From contig NZ_LHVE01000011.1 in NCBI RefSeq assembly GCF_001269655.1, positions 62,001 to 126,000 on the forward strand: DNA of 64,000 bases, written 5' to 3'. This DNA is from Pseudomonas thivervalensis (lineage in GTDB: Bacteria > Pseudomonadota > Gammaproteobacteria > Pseudomonadales > Pseudomonadaceae). This document shows positions 1 through 7,850 of this stretch, one piece after another. Each line of letters begins with the position of its first letter. The first letter of the stretch is position 1. The notes under the pieces were generated by a model. It did no database searches, was not told the DNA's origin, and saw only the letters and a list, made by a program, of their open reading frames with translations. The position numbers and the translations under genes were made by a program.

Positions 1-523
1 CCGCGCCGCCGGGCAGAACACCGACATCCGTTTCGCCGTCGGCCAATGTTCCCTCGGGGCGATTCTGGTGGCGCAAAGCGAGCGTGGTGTCTGCGCGATT
101 CTGCTGGGTGACGACCCGGACGCGCTGGTGCGGGACCTGCAGGACAAGTTCCGCCGGGCCAACCTCATCGGTGCCGACCGCGAGTTCGAGCAGTTGATCG
201 CCCAGGTGGTGGGCTTCATCGAAGCACCGGCCCTGGGCCTGGACTTGCCCCTGGATCTGCGCGGCACTGCCTTCCAGGAACGGGTCTGGCAAGCGTTGCG
301 GGACATTCCCGCGGGCAGCACTGCCAGCTATGCCGAGATCGCCCAGCGCATCGGCATGCCCAAGGCCGTGCGAGCCGTGGCCCAGGCCTGTGGCGCCAAC
401 AGCCTGGCGGTGGCGATCCCTTGCCATCGGGTGGTGCGCAGCGACGGCAACCTGTCGGGCTATCGCTGGGGCGTGGAGCGCAAGCGTCAGTTGCTGGCGC
501 TGGAACGCTCGTTGGGGGACTGA
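1..523 (+). CDS. ada: Ada-type O6-methylguanine-DNA methyltransferase, 3' part
   Basis: The open frame runs in from the left edge, so the N-terminus and true start lie outside the window. The visible part is the methyltransferase domain, which moves alkyl groups from O6-methylguanine to its own cysteine. The acceptor motif IPCHRVV is visible near residue 125 of the visible part, followed by the usual SGYRWG. The residues before the first in-frame GTG (RFAVGQCSLGAILVA) also fit the Ada linker, which argues for the bifunctional Ada regulator rather than stand-alone Ogt; this is inference because the zinc domain is not visible. The 3' end overlaps the convergent gene on the other strand by 37 bases. 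Confidence 0.85.
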   Translation, partial: RAAGQNTDIRFAVGQCSLGAILVAQSERGVCAILLGDDPDALVRDLQDKFRRANLIGADREFEQLIAQVVGFIEAPALGLDLPLDLRGTAFQERVWQALRDIPAGSTASYAEIAQRIGMPKAVRAVAQACGANSLAVAIPCHRVVRSDGNLSGYRWGVERKRQLLALERSLGD

Positions 524-975
524 ACGCCGATGTAGATCGCCACCGAGTCGGGGCCGCTGTAGACCTCGAAATCGGTGGTGAAACGGCGCAGTGTCTGCGG
601 GTTATCCGCGAAATATGCCCAGATCAGGCCCCAGGCCTGGATCACGCAATCAGGCATCTCCCCCTTGGCTGAAAACACCAGGTAATCCCCGCCTTCGATG
701 TCCACGGCGGGGTAGCCTGCGCTGGTCTCATCCACCTGGACGCCGGCCGTCACGTCGAAGTGGCCGGTGGCGTCGGACTCGTAATTGGAATACACCCCGT
801 AGACGAACAACTCCGATTGCCGGGCCGGAATCGTGTCGAACAACCCTTCGCTGAAGAACCGTTGCCACATCGGGCCGATCCTCGCCGTGTCGGGCTGCTG
901 CTCGTCGGTGTTGCGGGTGCGCACCTGCAAACCGGCCACGGTGAAGGGTTCGACAGTCTTGAGTTTCACGTCCAT
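487..975 (-). CDS. GyrI-like / AraC effector-binding domain protein
   Basis: A 162-residue protein that matches the GyrI-like small-molecule-binding fold: it opens with a strand like VKLKTVEPFTVAGL and has the middle block IGPMWQRFF followed by YGVYSNY, typical of stand-alone effector-binding domains related to the C-terminal half of Rob/BmrR. No DNA-binding domain is present, so it is probably a ligand-binding or sequestering protein rather than a regulator. It is convergent with and slightly overlaps the Ada gene. An AGGAGCC Shine-Dalgarno lies just before the ATG. The ligand is unknown. Confidence 0.75.
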   Translation of the reverse strand: MDVKLKTVEPFTVAGLQVRTRNTDEQQPDTARIGPMWQRFFSEGLFDTIPARQSELFVYGVYSNYESDATGHFDVTAGVQVDETSAGYPAVDIEGGDYLVFSAKGEMPDCVIQAWGLIWAYFADNPQTLRRFTTDFEVYSGPDSVAIYIGVQSPNERSSASN

Positions 976-1124
976 GGGTCAGGCTCCTTGATGTATGAAG
1001 CCCGCATGGTAACCCTCCCGCCGTCGGGATCAAGGTGCAGCGCTCGATTGAAAAACTCGACTGGCCCTGGCTAACCCACTCCTGTTAAAAACGCTATTTC
1101 CTTCTGCCGTCGGAGACCCCGCAC

Positions 1125-2195
1125 ATGAGCCAGTGGCCAGACACTCGCATTCTTGACCTGCTCGGTATCGAGTTGCCCATCATCCAGGGGCCGCTGGCCG
1201 GGGTGACCGGACCGGCCATGGTGGTCGCGACCTGCAACGCCGGCGGGCTGGGTTCGATGCCGGCGGCGATGCTCGATGTCGAACAACTGCGCCAGGCGCT
1301 GACGACCATCCGCGAACAGACCGACAAGCCGTTCAATGTGAATTTTTTCTGTCACCAGCCGCCGGCCTTCGACGAACAGCGGGCCGAGGCCTGGAAGCAA
1401 CGGCTCGAGCCGTACTACCAGGAATTGGGCGTCGACTTCAATGCGCCGACCCCGGTGTCCAACCGCACGCCTTTCGATGATGCCGCCTGCCGGGTGCTGG
1501 AAGAGATGCGGCCCAAGGTCGTCAGTTTCCACTTTGGCCTGCCGGAAAAATCGCTGTTGGACCGGGTAAAGGCCACCGGGGCGAAAATCCTTTCTTCGGC
1601 CACCACCGTCGAGGAGGCTATCTGGCTCGAACAGCATGGTTGCGACGCAATCATCGCCATGGGTTATGAAGCCGGGGGGCATCGCGGGATGTTTCTCAGC
1701 GACGACCTCAACACCCAGGTCGGCCTGTTTGCCTTGCTGCCGCAGGTGGTGGATGCAGTGAAGGTGCCGGTGATCGCCACCGGTGGCATTGGCGATGCGC
1801 GCGGGATTGTCGCGGCGTTCGCCCTGGGCGCCTCGGCGGTGCAACTGGGCAGCGCCTATCTGTTCACGCCCGAGGCGAAGATCAGCGCGTCTCATCACCG
1901 GGCTTTGCGCACGGCCAAGGAAAGCCAGACCGCGATCACCAACCTGTTCACCGGCCGCCCGGCCCGGGGCATCGTCAACCGGGTGATGCGCGAAGTGGGT
2001 CCGATGAGTCCGCTGGCACCGGCATTTCCCCTCGCGGGTGGTGCGTTGATGCCGCTGCGCGCCAAGGGCGAAGCGGACTTCAGCAACCTCTGGGCCGGCC
2101 AGGCCTTCCCGCTGGGGCGCGAGCTGTCGACGGCCGAGCTGACGCGGCGGTTGGCTGAAGAGGCGTTGGCCCGACTCCACAGGACGAATACCTGA
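1125..2195 (+). CDS. nitronate monooxygenase (FMN-dependent, NMO/2-nitropropane dioxygenase family)
   Basis: A 356-residue TIM-barrel flavoprotein expected to oxidise alkyl nitronates such as propionate-3-nitronate. The N-terminal LLGIELPIIQGPLAGV, the GYEAGGHRG loop, and ATGGIGDARG with ALGASAVQLGSAYLFTPEA (FMN phosphate binding) are hallmarks of the family. Length is normal. The start is an ATG 9 bases after CGGAG. It stands alone; a REP pair follows directly. The substrate in vivo is not shown by the sequence. Confidence 0.88.
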   Translation: MSQWPDTRILDLLGIELPIIQGPLAGVTGPAMVVATCNAGGLGSMPAAMLDVEQLRQALTTIREQTDKPFNVNFFCHQPPAFDEQRAEAWKQRLEPYYQELGVDFNAPTPVSNRTPFDDAACRVLEEMRPKVVSFHFGLPEKSLLDRVKATGAKILSSATTVEEAIWLEQHGCDAIIAMGYEAGGHRGMFLSDDLNTQVGLFALLPQVVDAVKVPVIATGGIGDARGIVAAFALGASAVQLGSAYLFTPEAKISASHHRALRTAKESQTAITNLFTGRPARGIVNRVMREVGPMSPLAPAFPLAGGALMPLRAKGEADFSNLWAGQAFPLGRELSTAELTRRLAEEALARLHRTNT

Positions 2196-2200
2196 TCGAA

Positions 2201-2300
2201 CGCCATCGCGAGCAGGCTCGCTCCCACAGGGTTCTGGGGTGGGCATAAATCCGGCGACCACCTCAGGTCCCATGTGGGAGCGAGCTTGCTCGCGATGGGG
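2201..2300. repeat. REP pair (GTGGGAGCGAGC..GCTCGCGA class), inverted
   Basis: Two copies of the palindromic unit with core GGGAGCGAGCTTGCTCGCGA, in opposite orientation, separated by about 40 bases. They sit between the nitronate monooxygenase stop and the modA operator, where such BIME-like doublets may act as transcript ends or mRNA stabilisers. Confidence 0.85.
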
Positions 2301-2352
2301 CCAGCCCTATCACCCGCACCCCAGGCAAAATGCCACGTTCCGTTTGTCGGCC

Positions 2353-2382
2353 ATTCGCTATATATTCCGGTATATAGCGAAT
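2353..2382. promoter_or_regulatory. ModE-type operator upstream of modABC
   Basis: A perfect inverted repeat: arms ATTCGCTATATA (2353-2364) and TATATAGCGAAT (2371-2382) around a 6-base spacer. This matches the known ModE-molybdate recognition pattern (CGnTATATA-N6-TATATAnCG). It ends 21 bases before the modA start, so ModE-Mo would be expected to block transcription when molybdate is plentiful. A modE gene is not in the window. Confidence 0.85.
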
Positions 2383-2403
2383 CCACCCTTCGGAGCCTCA
2401 CCC

Positions 2404-3156
2404 ATGCGCCTCACCCGCTTCGCGCCGTTGTTGTTGATCCCGTTCCTGACTATTGGTGCCGTCCAGGCCGCTGAGGTACAGGTTGCGGTCGCCGCCAATT
2501 TCACCGCGCCGATCCAGGCCATCGCCACCGACTTCGAAAAAGACACCGGGCACAAACTGGTGGCGGCGTACGGCGCCACCGGGCAGTTCTACACCCAGAT
2601 CAAGAATGGTGCGCCCTTCGAAGTCTTCCTTGCCGCCGATGACACCACCCCGGCCAAGCTCGAAAGCGAAGGCGACACCGTCAAGGGCTCGCGCTTCACC
2701 TACGCCGTCGGCACCCTGGCGCTGTGGTCGGCCAAGGACGGTTATGTCGACAACCAGGGCCAGGTCCTCAAGCACAACGATTTCCAACACCTGTCCATCG
2801 CCAACCCGAAAGCCGCGCCCTATGGCCTGGCTGCGACTCAAGTACTGGACAAGCTCGGACTGACCACCCAGGTCAAAAGCAAGCTCGTCGAAGGCCAGAA
2901 CATCACCCAGGCCTACCAGTTCGTCTCCACCGGTAACGCTGAACTGGGCTTCGTCGCCTTGTCCCAGGTGTATAAGGACGGCAAAGTCACCGGTGGTTCG
3001 GCGTGGATCGTTCCGGCCGACCTGCACGACCCGATCAAACAGGACGCGGTGATCCTTACCAAAGGCAGGGACAACCCCGCCGCCGTGGCCTTGGTGGATT
3101 ACCTCAAGGGGCCGAAAGCCGCCGCCATCATCCAAGCCTACGGTTATCAACGCTAA
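2404..3156 (+). CDS. modA: molybdate ABC transporter, periplasmic binding protein
   Basis: A 250-residue exported protein. The signal peptide is clear (MRLTRFAPLLLIP..VQAAE, cleavage near residue 22). The mature part begins VQVAVAANFTAPIQAI, the standard ModA opening that binds the oxyanion through main-chain and serine contacts, and it contains YGATGQFYTQI and the late block NTAELGFVALSQV-like STGNAELGFVALSQV. It would bind molybdate or tungstate in the periplasm. The ATG at 2404 was chosen because it starts the signal peptide and follows CGGAG; the frame stays open further upstream but through the operator. First gene of modABC. Confidence 0.93.
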   Translation: MRLTRFAPLLLIPFLTIGAVQAAEVQVAVAANFTAPIQAIATDFEKDTGHKLVAAYGATGQFYTQIKNGAPFEVFLAADDTTPAKLESEGDTVKGSRFTYAVGTLALWSAKDGYVDNQGQVLKHNDFQHLSIANPKAAPYGLAATQVLDKLGLTTQVKSKLVEGQNITQAYQFVSTGNAELGFVALSQVYKDGKVTGGSAWIVPADLHDPIKQDAVILTKGRDNPAAVALVDYLKGPKAAAIIQAYGYQR

Positions 3157-3837
3157 ATGCCCCTGACCAGCGCCGACTATGCCGCCATCTGGCTGACCCT
3201 GAAACTGGCGTCCTTGACCACGGTGATCCTGCTGATCATCGGCACGCCCATCGCGTTGTGGCTGTCGCGCACCCGCTCCTGGCTGCGCGGACCGGTGGGC
3301 GCGGTGGTGGCATTGCCTTTGGTGCTGCCGCCCACGGTGATCGGCTTTTACCTGTTGTTGGCGTTGGGGCCGAACGGCTGGATCGGCCAGATCACCCAAG
3401 CCCTCGGGCTGGGCACCCTCACCTTCAGTTTCACCGGGCTGGTGATCGGCTCGGTGATCTATTCCATGCCGTTTGTGGTGCAGCCGTTGCAAAACGCCTT
3501 CGCCGCCATCGGCAGTCGCCCCTTGGAAGTCGCCGCCACTTTGCGGGCCGGGCCCTGGGATACTTTTTTCAGCGTCATCCTGCCCCTGGCCCGCCCCGGT
3601 TTTGTCACCGCGGCGATTCTCGGTTTCGCCCACACCGTCGGCGAATTCGGCGTGGTGCTGATGATCGGCGGCAACATCCCGGAAAAAACCCGGGTGGTGT
3701 CGGTGCAGATCTACGACCATGTCGAAGCCCTGGAATATGCCCAGGCCCACTGGCTGGCGGCGGCGATGCTGGTGTTTTCCTTCCTGGTGCTGCTGGCGCT
3801 GTACTCCAGCCGCCGAACCCGTGCCGGTTGGAGCTGA
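3157..3837 (+). CDS. modB: molybdate ABC transporter, membrane permease
   Basis: A 226-residue inner-membrane protein with about five hydrophobic segments, starting directly after the modA stop codon (no gap). It carries the ModB pattern LPLVLPPTVIGFYLLL in the second segment and the EAA loop that docks on the ATPase (EVAATLRAGPWDTFF..ILPLARPGF). It pairs with ModC and receives molybdate from ModA. Length is normal for the family. Confidence 0.93.
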   Translation: MPLTSADYAAIWLTLKLASLTTVILLIIGTPIALWLSRTRSWLRGPVGAVVALPLVLPPTVIGFYLLLALGPNGWIGQITQALGLGTLTFSFTGLVIGSVIYSMPFVVQPLQNAFAAIGSRPLEVAATLRAGPWDTFFSVILPLARPGFVTAAILGFAHTVGEFGVVLMIGGNIPEKTRVVSVQIYDHVEALEYAQAHWLAAAMLVFSFLVLLALYSSRRTRAGWS

Positions 3838-3840
3838 TCG

Positions 3841-4920
3841 ATGATTCACACGCGTTTTCAGCTTGACCAAGGCGCATTTTCCCTGGACCTGGATGTGCAA
3901 CTGCCGGGCCGTGGCGTCACCGCATTGTATGGGCCTTCCGGCTCCGGCAAGACTACCTGCCTGCGCTGCATCGCCGGGTTGGAGCGGCCGGCCCGTGGTT
4001 TTGTCGAGGTCAACGGCCAAGTGTGGCAGGACAGTGAGCACGGCGTGTTCATGCCGCCCCATAAGCGACCGGTGGGGTATGTGTTCCAGGAGGCGAGCCT
4101 GTTCGCCCATCTGTCGGTGCGGGCCAACCTGGCGTTCGGCCTCAAGCGCATCGCGCCGGCACAACGGCGGGTGGACATGGACCACGCCACCGACCTGCTG
4201 GGCATCGGGCACTTGCTCGATCGGCAGCCGCACAACCTCTCCGGCGGCGAACGCCAACGGGTGGGCATCGCCCGCGCCCTGCTCACCAGCCCGCAGCTTT
4301 TGTTGATGGATGAACCGCTGGCGGCCCTCGACACCCGGCGCAAAAACGAAATCCTGCCTTACCTGCAACGGCTCCATGATGAGCTGGACATCCCGGTGCT
4401 GTACGTCAGTCATTCCCAGGACGAAGTGGCGCGCCTGGCTGATCACATCGTCCTGCTCGACGCGGGCCGCGCGCAGGCCAGCGGGCCGATCGGCGAAACC
4501 CTGGCCCGGCTCGACCTGCCATTGGCCCTGGGGGATGACGCCGGGGTGGTGATCGAGGGCAAGGTCAGCGGCTATGACCCGGCTTATCAATTGCTGACCT
4601 TGAACCTGCCCGACAGCCAACTGAACGTACGCGTGGCCCACACCTCATTGGCCCTCGGCCAGCCGCTGCGCTTTAAGGTCCAGGCCCGGGATGTCAGCCT
4701 CAGCCTGGCGAACGATGCCCAGACCAGCATTCTCAACCGCCTGCCGGTCACCGTGATCAGCGAACAGGCCGCCGACAACGCCGCCCATGTGCTGATCCGC
4801 CTGGAGGCCGCCGGCACTCCGCTGCTGGCGCGCATCACCCGCTATTCTCGCGACCAGTTGAAGCTGCAGCCGGGGCAGGCGTTGTGGGCGCAGATCAAGG
4901 CGGTGGCGGTGTTGGCGTAG
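3841..4920 (+). CDS. modC: molybdate ABC transporter, ATP-binding protein
   Basis: A 359-residue ATPase: Walker A GPSGSGKTT near residue 32, Q-loop, signature LSGGERQRV, Walker B LLLMDEPLAALD and the H-loop histidine in YVSHSQDEV. The last ~75 residues form a Mop/TOBE oxyanion-binding domain, as expected for ModC, which allows feedback by molybdate. It starts three bases after the modB stop, and the three genes form one operon under the upstream ModE-type site. A REP pair follows the stop. Confidence 0.93.
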   Translation: MIHTRFQLDQGAFSLDLDVQLPGRGVTALYGPSGSGKTTCLRCIAGLERPARGFVEVNGQVWQDSEHGVFMPPHKRPVGYVFQEASLFAHLSVRANLAFGLKRIAPAQRRVDMDHATDLLGIGHLLDRQPHNLSGGERQRVGIARALLTSPQLLLMDEPLAALDTRRKNEILPYLQRLHDELDIPVLYVSHSQDEVARLADHIVLLDAGRAQASGPIGETLARLDLPLALGDDAGVVIEGKVSGYDPAYQLLTLNLPDSQLNVRVAHTSLALGQPLRFKVQARDVSLSLANDAQTSILNRLPVTVISEQAADNAAHVLIRLEAAGTPLLARITRYSRDQLKLQPGQALWAQIKAVAVLA

Positions 4921-4944
4921 GATTTGAGCGACTCAGATAAAACC

Positions 4945-5037
4945 ATGTGGGAGCGAGCCTGCTCGCGATAGCGGTGGGCCAGTCGTCTTCCATGTTGGAT
5001 GAAAAATTGCTATCGCGAGCAGGCTCGCTCCCACAGG
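4945..5037. repeat. REP pair, inverted
   Basis: Two inverted copies of the GGGAGCGAGC..GCTCGCGA unit about 40 bases apart, between modC and the topoisomerase gene. Confidence 0.8.
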
Positions 5038-5137
5038 TCAAGCGATCTATCCGAGACCTCAGAATCTTGGCACGACCAGAACGGGCTGCGGTCAATGAAT
5101 TCACAGGCCACCGGATTCGTTGCCAAGGATTTTTTTC

Positions 5138-6193
5138 ATGCCCGACACCCTGCCGCCGGATGCACTGCCGGCCGACCTGCATTATGTCGATGACGCGGCC
5201 CCTGGCATCACCCGTAAGAAGCTACGGGGCAAATTCTGTTATTTCGACCCGCAAGGCCAGCGCATCACCGACGCAACCGAGATCCAGCGCATCAATGCCC
5301 TGGCGGTGCCGCCGGCCTACAGCGATGTGTGGATCTGCCCCGACCCCCGCGGCCATCTCCAGGCCACCGGCCGCGATGCCCGCGGACGCAAGCAATACCG
5401 CTATCACGCGCGATGGCGGGAAGTTCGCGATGCGGACAAGTATTCGCGGATGCTCGAATTCGGACGCGCCCTGCCGCGCCTGCGCGGACGCCTGGAGGAG
5501 ATCCTGGCCACGCCCGGCTTCAGCCGTGACAAAGTCCTGGCCACGGTCATCACCCTGCTCGACGTGACCCTGATCCGCGTCGGCAACCCGCAGTACGCCC
5601 GCGATAATCGCTCCTACGGCCTGACGACCTTGCGCAACAAACATGTCGAGATCAACGGCAGTGCCATCGCCTTCCAGTTCCGCGGCAAGAGCGGCGTCGA
5701 GCATCAGATCACCGTGAAGGACCGGCGCCTGGCGCGGATCATCAAGCGCTGCCAGGAGATCCCCGGGCAGAACCTGTTCCAGTACCTGGACGAACACGGC
5801 GAGCGCCATTCCATCAGTTCTTCGGACATCAACGCCTACCTCAAGACCCTGACCGGCGCCGACTTCACCGCCAAGGACTACCGCACCTGGGCCGGCAGCG
5901 CAGCCGCTCTGGCCGGGCTGCGAGCGCTGCACTGGGAAACCGAGACCGAAGCAAAAAGACACGTCACCGAGATGGTTCGGCAGGTCTCCCGACAACTGGG
6001 CAACACACCGACCGTCTGTCGTAAATGCTACATCCACCCCGCAGTGGTGGAAGGTTTCCTGCTCGGCGCCCTGAAGGCATTGCCCAGGCCCCGGGCCCGC
6101 AAGGGCCTCAGCGAAGAAGAAGCCGGACTGGCGCTATTCTTGAAGCGTATGACACAAGCGGCCGAGGCGTGCGAACAGGCGCAATCGGTTTAA
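5138..6193 (+). CDS. DNA topoisomerase IB (poxvirus/eukaryote-like type)
   Basis: A 351-residue type IB topoisomerase that would relax both positive and negative supercoils through a 3'-phosphotyrosine intermediate. Family blocks are visible: VPPAYSDVWICPDPRGH (N-terminal DNA clamp), RYHARWREVRD, RVGNPQYARDNRSYGLTTL, the catalytic-domain segment FTAKDYRTWAGS, and near the end NTPTVCRKCYIHPAVVEGF, where the tyrosine of CYIHP is the expected nucleophile. The ATG at 5138 was preferred over a TTG at 5120 because AAGGA sits 9-13 bases upstream. Found in many Pseudomonas; not essential. Confidence 0.9.
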   Translation: MPDTLPPDALPADLHYVDDAAPGITRKKLRGKFCYFDPQGQRITDATEIQRINALAVPPAYSDVWICPDPRGHLQATGRDARGRKQYRYHARWREVRDADKYSRMLEFGRALPRLRGRLEEILATPGFSRDKVLATVITLLDVTLIRVGNPQYARDNRSYGLTTLRNKHVEINGSAIAFQFRGKSGVEHQITVKDRRLARIIKRCQEIPGQNLFQYLDEHGERHSISSSDINAYLKTLTGADFTAKDYRTWAGSAAALAGLRALHWETETEAKRHVTEMVRQVSRQLGNTPTVCRKCYIHPAVVEGFLLGALKALPRPRARKGLSEEEAGLALFLKRMTQAAEACEQAQSV

Positions 6194-6312
6194 CGCGATT
6201 CCCCCGTAGCGAGTCACGAAGGCGGAACATACGCACACCACCGGACTCCCAACTGTACGGCACGACCACTGCGCAGGCATTTAAAAAAGGGTGAAATCGA
6301 CAGGAGCTGCAG

Positions 6313-6876
6313 ATGTCCGAACACATTGTCCATTTTCATTGCCAGATCGACCAGGGAACCACGGAACGCTTTCGTGACAACTGCCTGGAGGCCATCGAGA
6401 AAGGCGCCGACTCGCTGATGCTCAACCTCTCCACCGTCGGCGGCAGCACCAACTTCGGTTTTACGCTGTATACCTTCATCAAGTCCCTCCCGGTGCCGGT
6501 TCGTGCGGTCAACGCGGGCAACATCGAATCGATGGGCATCGTCATGTTCCTGGCCGCCAGCGACCGCACCACCACCCCGCATTCGCGTTTTCTGATCCAC
6601 CCGATGAACTGGTACTTCGGCCAGAAATCCGTGGACCATTCACGCTTGCGCGAGTACCTGTCCAGCCTGGACAACGACGTGGCGCGGTACGTAGAGATCT
6701 ATGTCAAGGAAACTGCTGGCGCGGCGACTCAGTTGGATATCTTCAAATGCCTGTGTGCCGAGGAACGGGTCATTCCGGCCGAGAACTCCCTGGCCTTTGG
6801 TATCGCCCATCGGGTCGAACAGGTGGTGTTCCCCGTGGAAGCCAAGCATTGGAAAGTCAGTGGTGGCGAGGACTAG
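6313..6876 (+). CDS. ClpP-like / crotonase-fold serine protease homologue
   Basis: A 187-residue protein of ClpP fold. The block VRAVNAGNIESMGIVMFLAA holds the likely nucleophilic serine (ESMG, about residue 78), and RFLIHPMNWYFG holds the likely histidine (about residue 97), so the Ser-His part of the triad is kept. It lacks the full-length ClpP N-terminal axial loops and differs strongly from housekeeping ClpP, so it is probably an accessory or stand-alone paralogue. An AGGAG Shine-Dalgarno precedes the ATG. Its partner ATPase, if any, is not nearby. Confidence 0.72.
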   Translation: MSEHIVHFHCQIDQGTTERFRDNCLEAIEKGADSLMLNLSTVGGSTNFGFTLYTFIKSLPVPVRAVNAGNIESMGIVMFLAASDRTTTPHSRFLIHPMNWYFGQKSVDHSRLREYLSSLDNDVARYVEIYVKETAGAATQLDIFKCLCAEERVIPAENSLAFGIAHRVEQVVFPVEAKHWKVSGGED

Positions 6877-6931
6877 CGAAACGTATTAACAAACAATATG
6901 TTTATTCGTCCTCTAATAAAGACTTCCAATT

Positions 6932-6967
6932 CTGTATAACTTTCAAGCGAAGCGGCTGTATAACTTT
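6932..6967. repeat. short direct repeat, 24-base period
   Basis: The 12-mer CTGTATAACTTT occurs at 6932-6943 and again at 6956-6967. It lies in an unusually AT-rich stretch (about 6885-7060) upstream of the KGG stress-protein gene and may be a binding site pair or part of its promoter; function is not shown. Confidence 0.45.
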
Positions 6968-7100
6968 TTTATCCGGCCTTATTAGCATCATGACCGTTCG
7001 TCGCCAACGAAACGTTTTCTTTAAACTTCCCTCGGGCATTTTCTTTCACAGTTAGGCGAGGCAGTTTTTGCTCGCTTTAACCAAAATGAGGATTCTCAAA

Positions 7101-7280
7101 ATGGCTAACACCGGAAACAAGAACCCAGGTAATTTCGCAAATGATCGTGAGAAAGCATCGGAAGCCGGCAAGAAAGGCGGGCATGCTTCGGGCGGCAATT
7201 TTGCAAATGACCGGGAAAAAGCCTCTGAAGCTGGCCGCAAAGGTGGCGAACGCAGCCATGGCGGCGGCCGGAAATCGTAA
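7101..7280 (+). CDS. KGG-repeat general stress protein (YciG/Con-10 family)
   Basis: A 59-residue hydrophilic protein built of two near-identical units, each GNFANDREKASEAGKKGG or a close variant, followed by a basic glycine-rich tail. This is the stress-induced KGG/Con-10 family, usually strongly induced in stationary phase or by osmotic and oxidative stress; the biochemical role is unknown. The ATG at 7101 follows GAGG by 9 bases and is the only start giving the family N-terminus. A GC-rich inverted repeat (GGCGCAG..CTGCGCC, about 7295-7315) follows and could end the transcript. Confidence 0.85.
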   Translation: MANTGNKNPGNFANDREKASEAGKKGGHASGGNFANDREKASEAGRKGGERSHGGGRKS

Positions 7281-7343
7281 CCTGGAAAACCGTCGGGGCG
7301 CAGTGCTGCTGCGCCCTGGCGCTTAACCGCACCGAGGTCGCCC

Positions 7344-7571
7344 ATGAGCAGCCAGGATCGATTCATCATCAGTTTCATCAGCGATGGCCAGCCCGACAAT
7401 CGCGTGGTCGAGGCCAGCACCGAAACATTGAGTGTCAGCGAAGCCGAAGCCTTATTGAGGGCGACATTCAGTGAACTCAAGGATGTTGAACTCAGCGATG
7501 TCCAAGTTCAGAAGAAAACCAGGCCCAACGAAGAAGAACATGGTGTGCCGGGGCATTTCAAACAACCCTAG
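7344..7571 (+). CDS. small conserved hypothetical protein, 75 residues
   Basis: Not recognised. An acidic 75-residue protein (SSQDRFIISFISDGQP at the start, EELSVSEAEALL-like helical middle, basic-acidic tail), with no signal peptide or membrane segment. CGAGGT precedes the ATG. Codon use resembles the neighbours and it lies 63 bases after the KGG stress gene on the same strand, so the two may share a transcript. Confidence 0.55.
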   Translation: MSSQDRFIISFISDGQPDNRVVEASTETLSVSEAEALLRATFSELKDVELSDVQVQKKTRPNEEEHGVPGHFKQP

Positions 7572-7618
7572 TTCAAACTAGTTCCGCAACGCCCTACTCC
7601 TTATTACTTCGCACACTT

Positions 7619-7828
7619 TGTGGCGAGGAAGCTTGCTCCCGCTGGGCTGCGTCTGTAGGAGCTGTGTAGGAGCTGTGTAGGAGCTGTCGAGTGCAACGAG
7701 GCTGCGATCTTGTTCCAACCAATTGAGTCTCAAGCGAAAGATCAAGATCAAGATCAAGATCAAGATCAAAAGATCGCAGGCTTCGCCAGCTCCTACAGAG
7801 CCCAGCGGGAGCAAGCTCCCTCGCCACA
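7619..7828. repeat. nested REP cassette with internal tandem repeats
   Basis: The outer arms are a REP of the GTGGCGAGG(G)AGCTTGCTCCCGCTGGG class, in inverted orientation. Inside is a second class (TGTAGGAGCTG.. GAGGCTGCGATCTT..AAGATCGCAGGCTTCG..CAGCTCCTACA). The inner element carries three head-to-tail copies of TGTAGGAGCTG (7654-7686) and five copies of GATCAA (7740-7769). It lies between the 75-residue gene and the OBAP gene, at the 3' ends of both. Confidence 0.85.
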
Positions 7829-7850
7829 AAAAGCGGAATTTCGATAACTT

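Noticed and set aside
2398..4641. 747-codon minus-strand open frame across modABC
   Set aside because: Antisense shadow; low-complexity Gly/Gln/His-rich translation and full ModA, ModB and ModC on the plus strand.
7740..7769. GATCAA x5 as a CRISPR-like array
   Set aside because: Units are 6 bases without spacers.
7578..7829. Minus-strand frame with a repeated Leu-Ile run
   Set aside because: Produced by the GATCAA tandem repeats inside REP DNA, not a protein.
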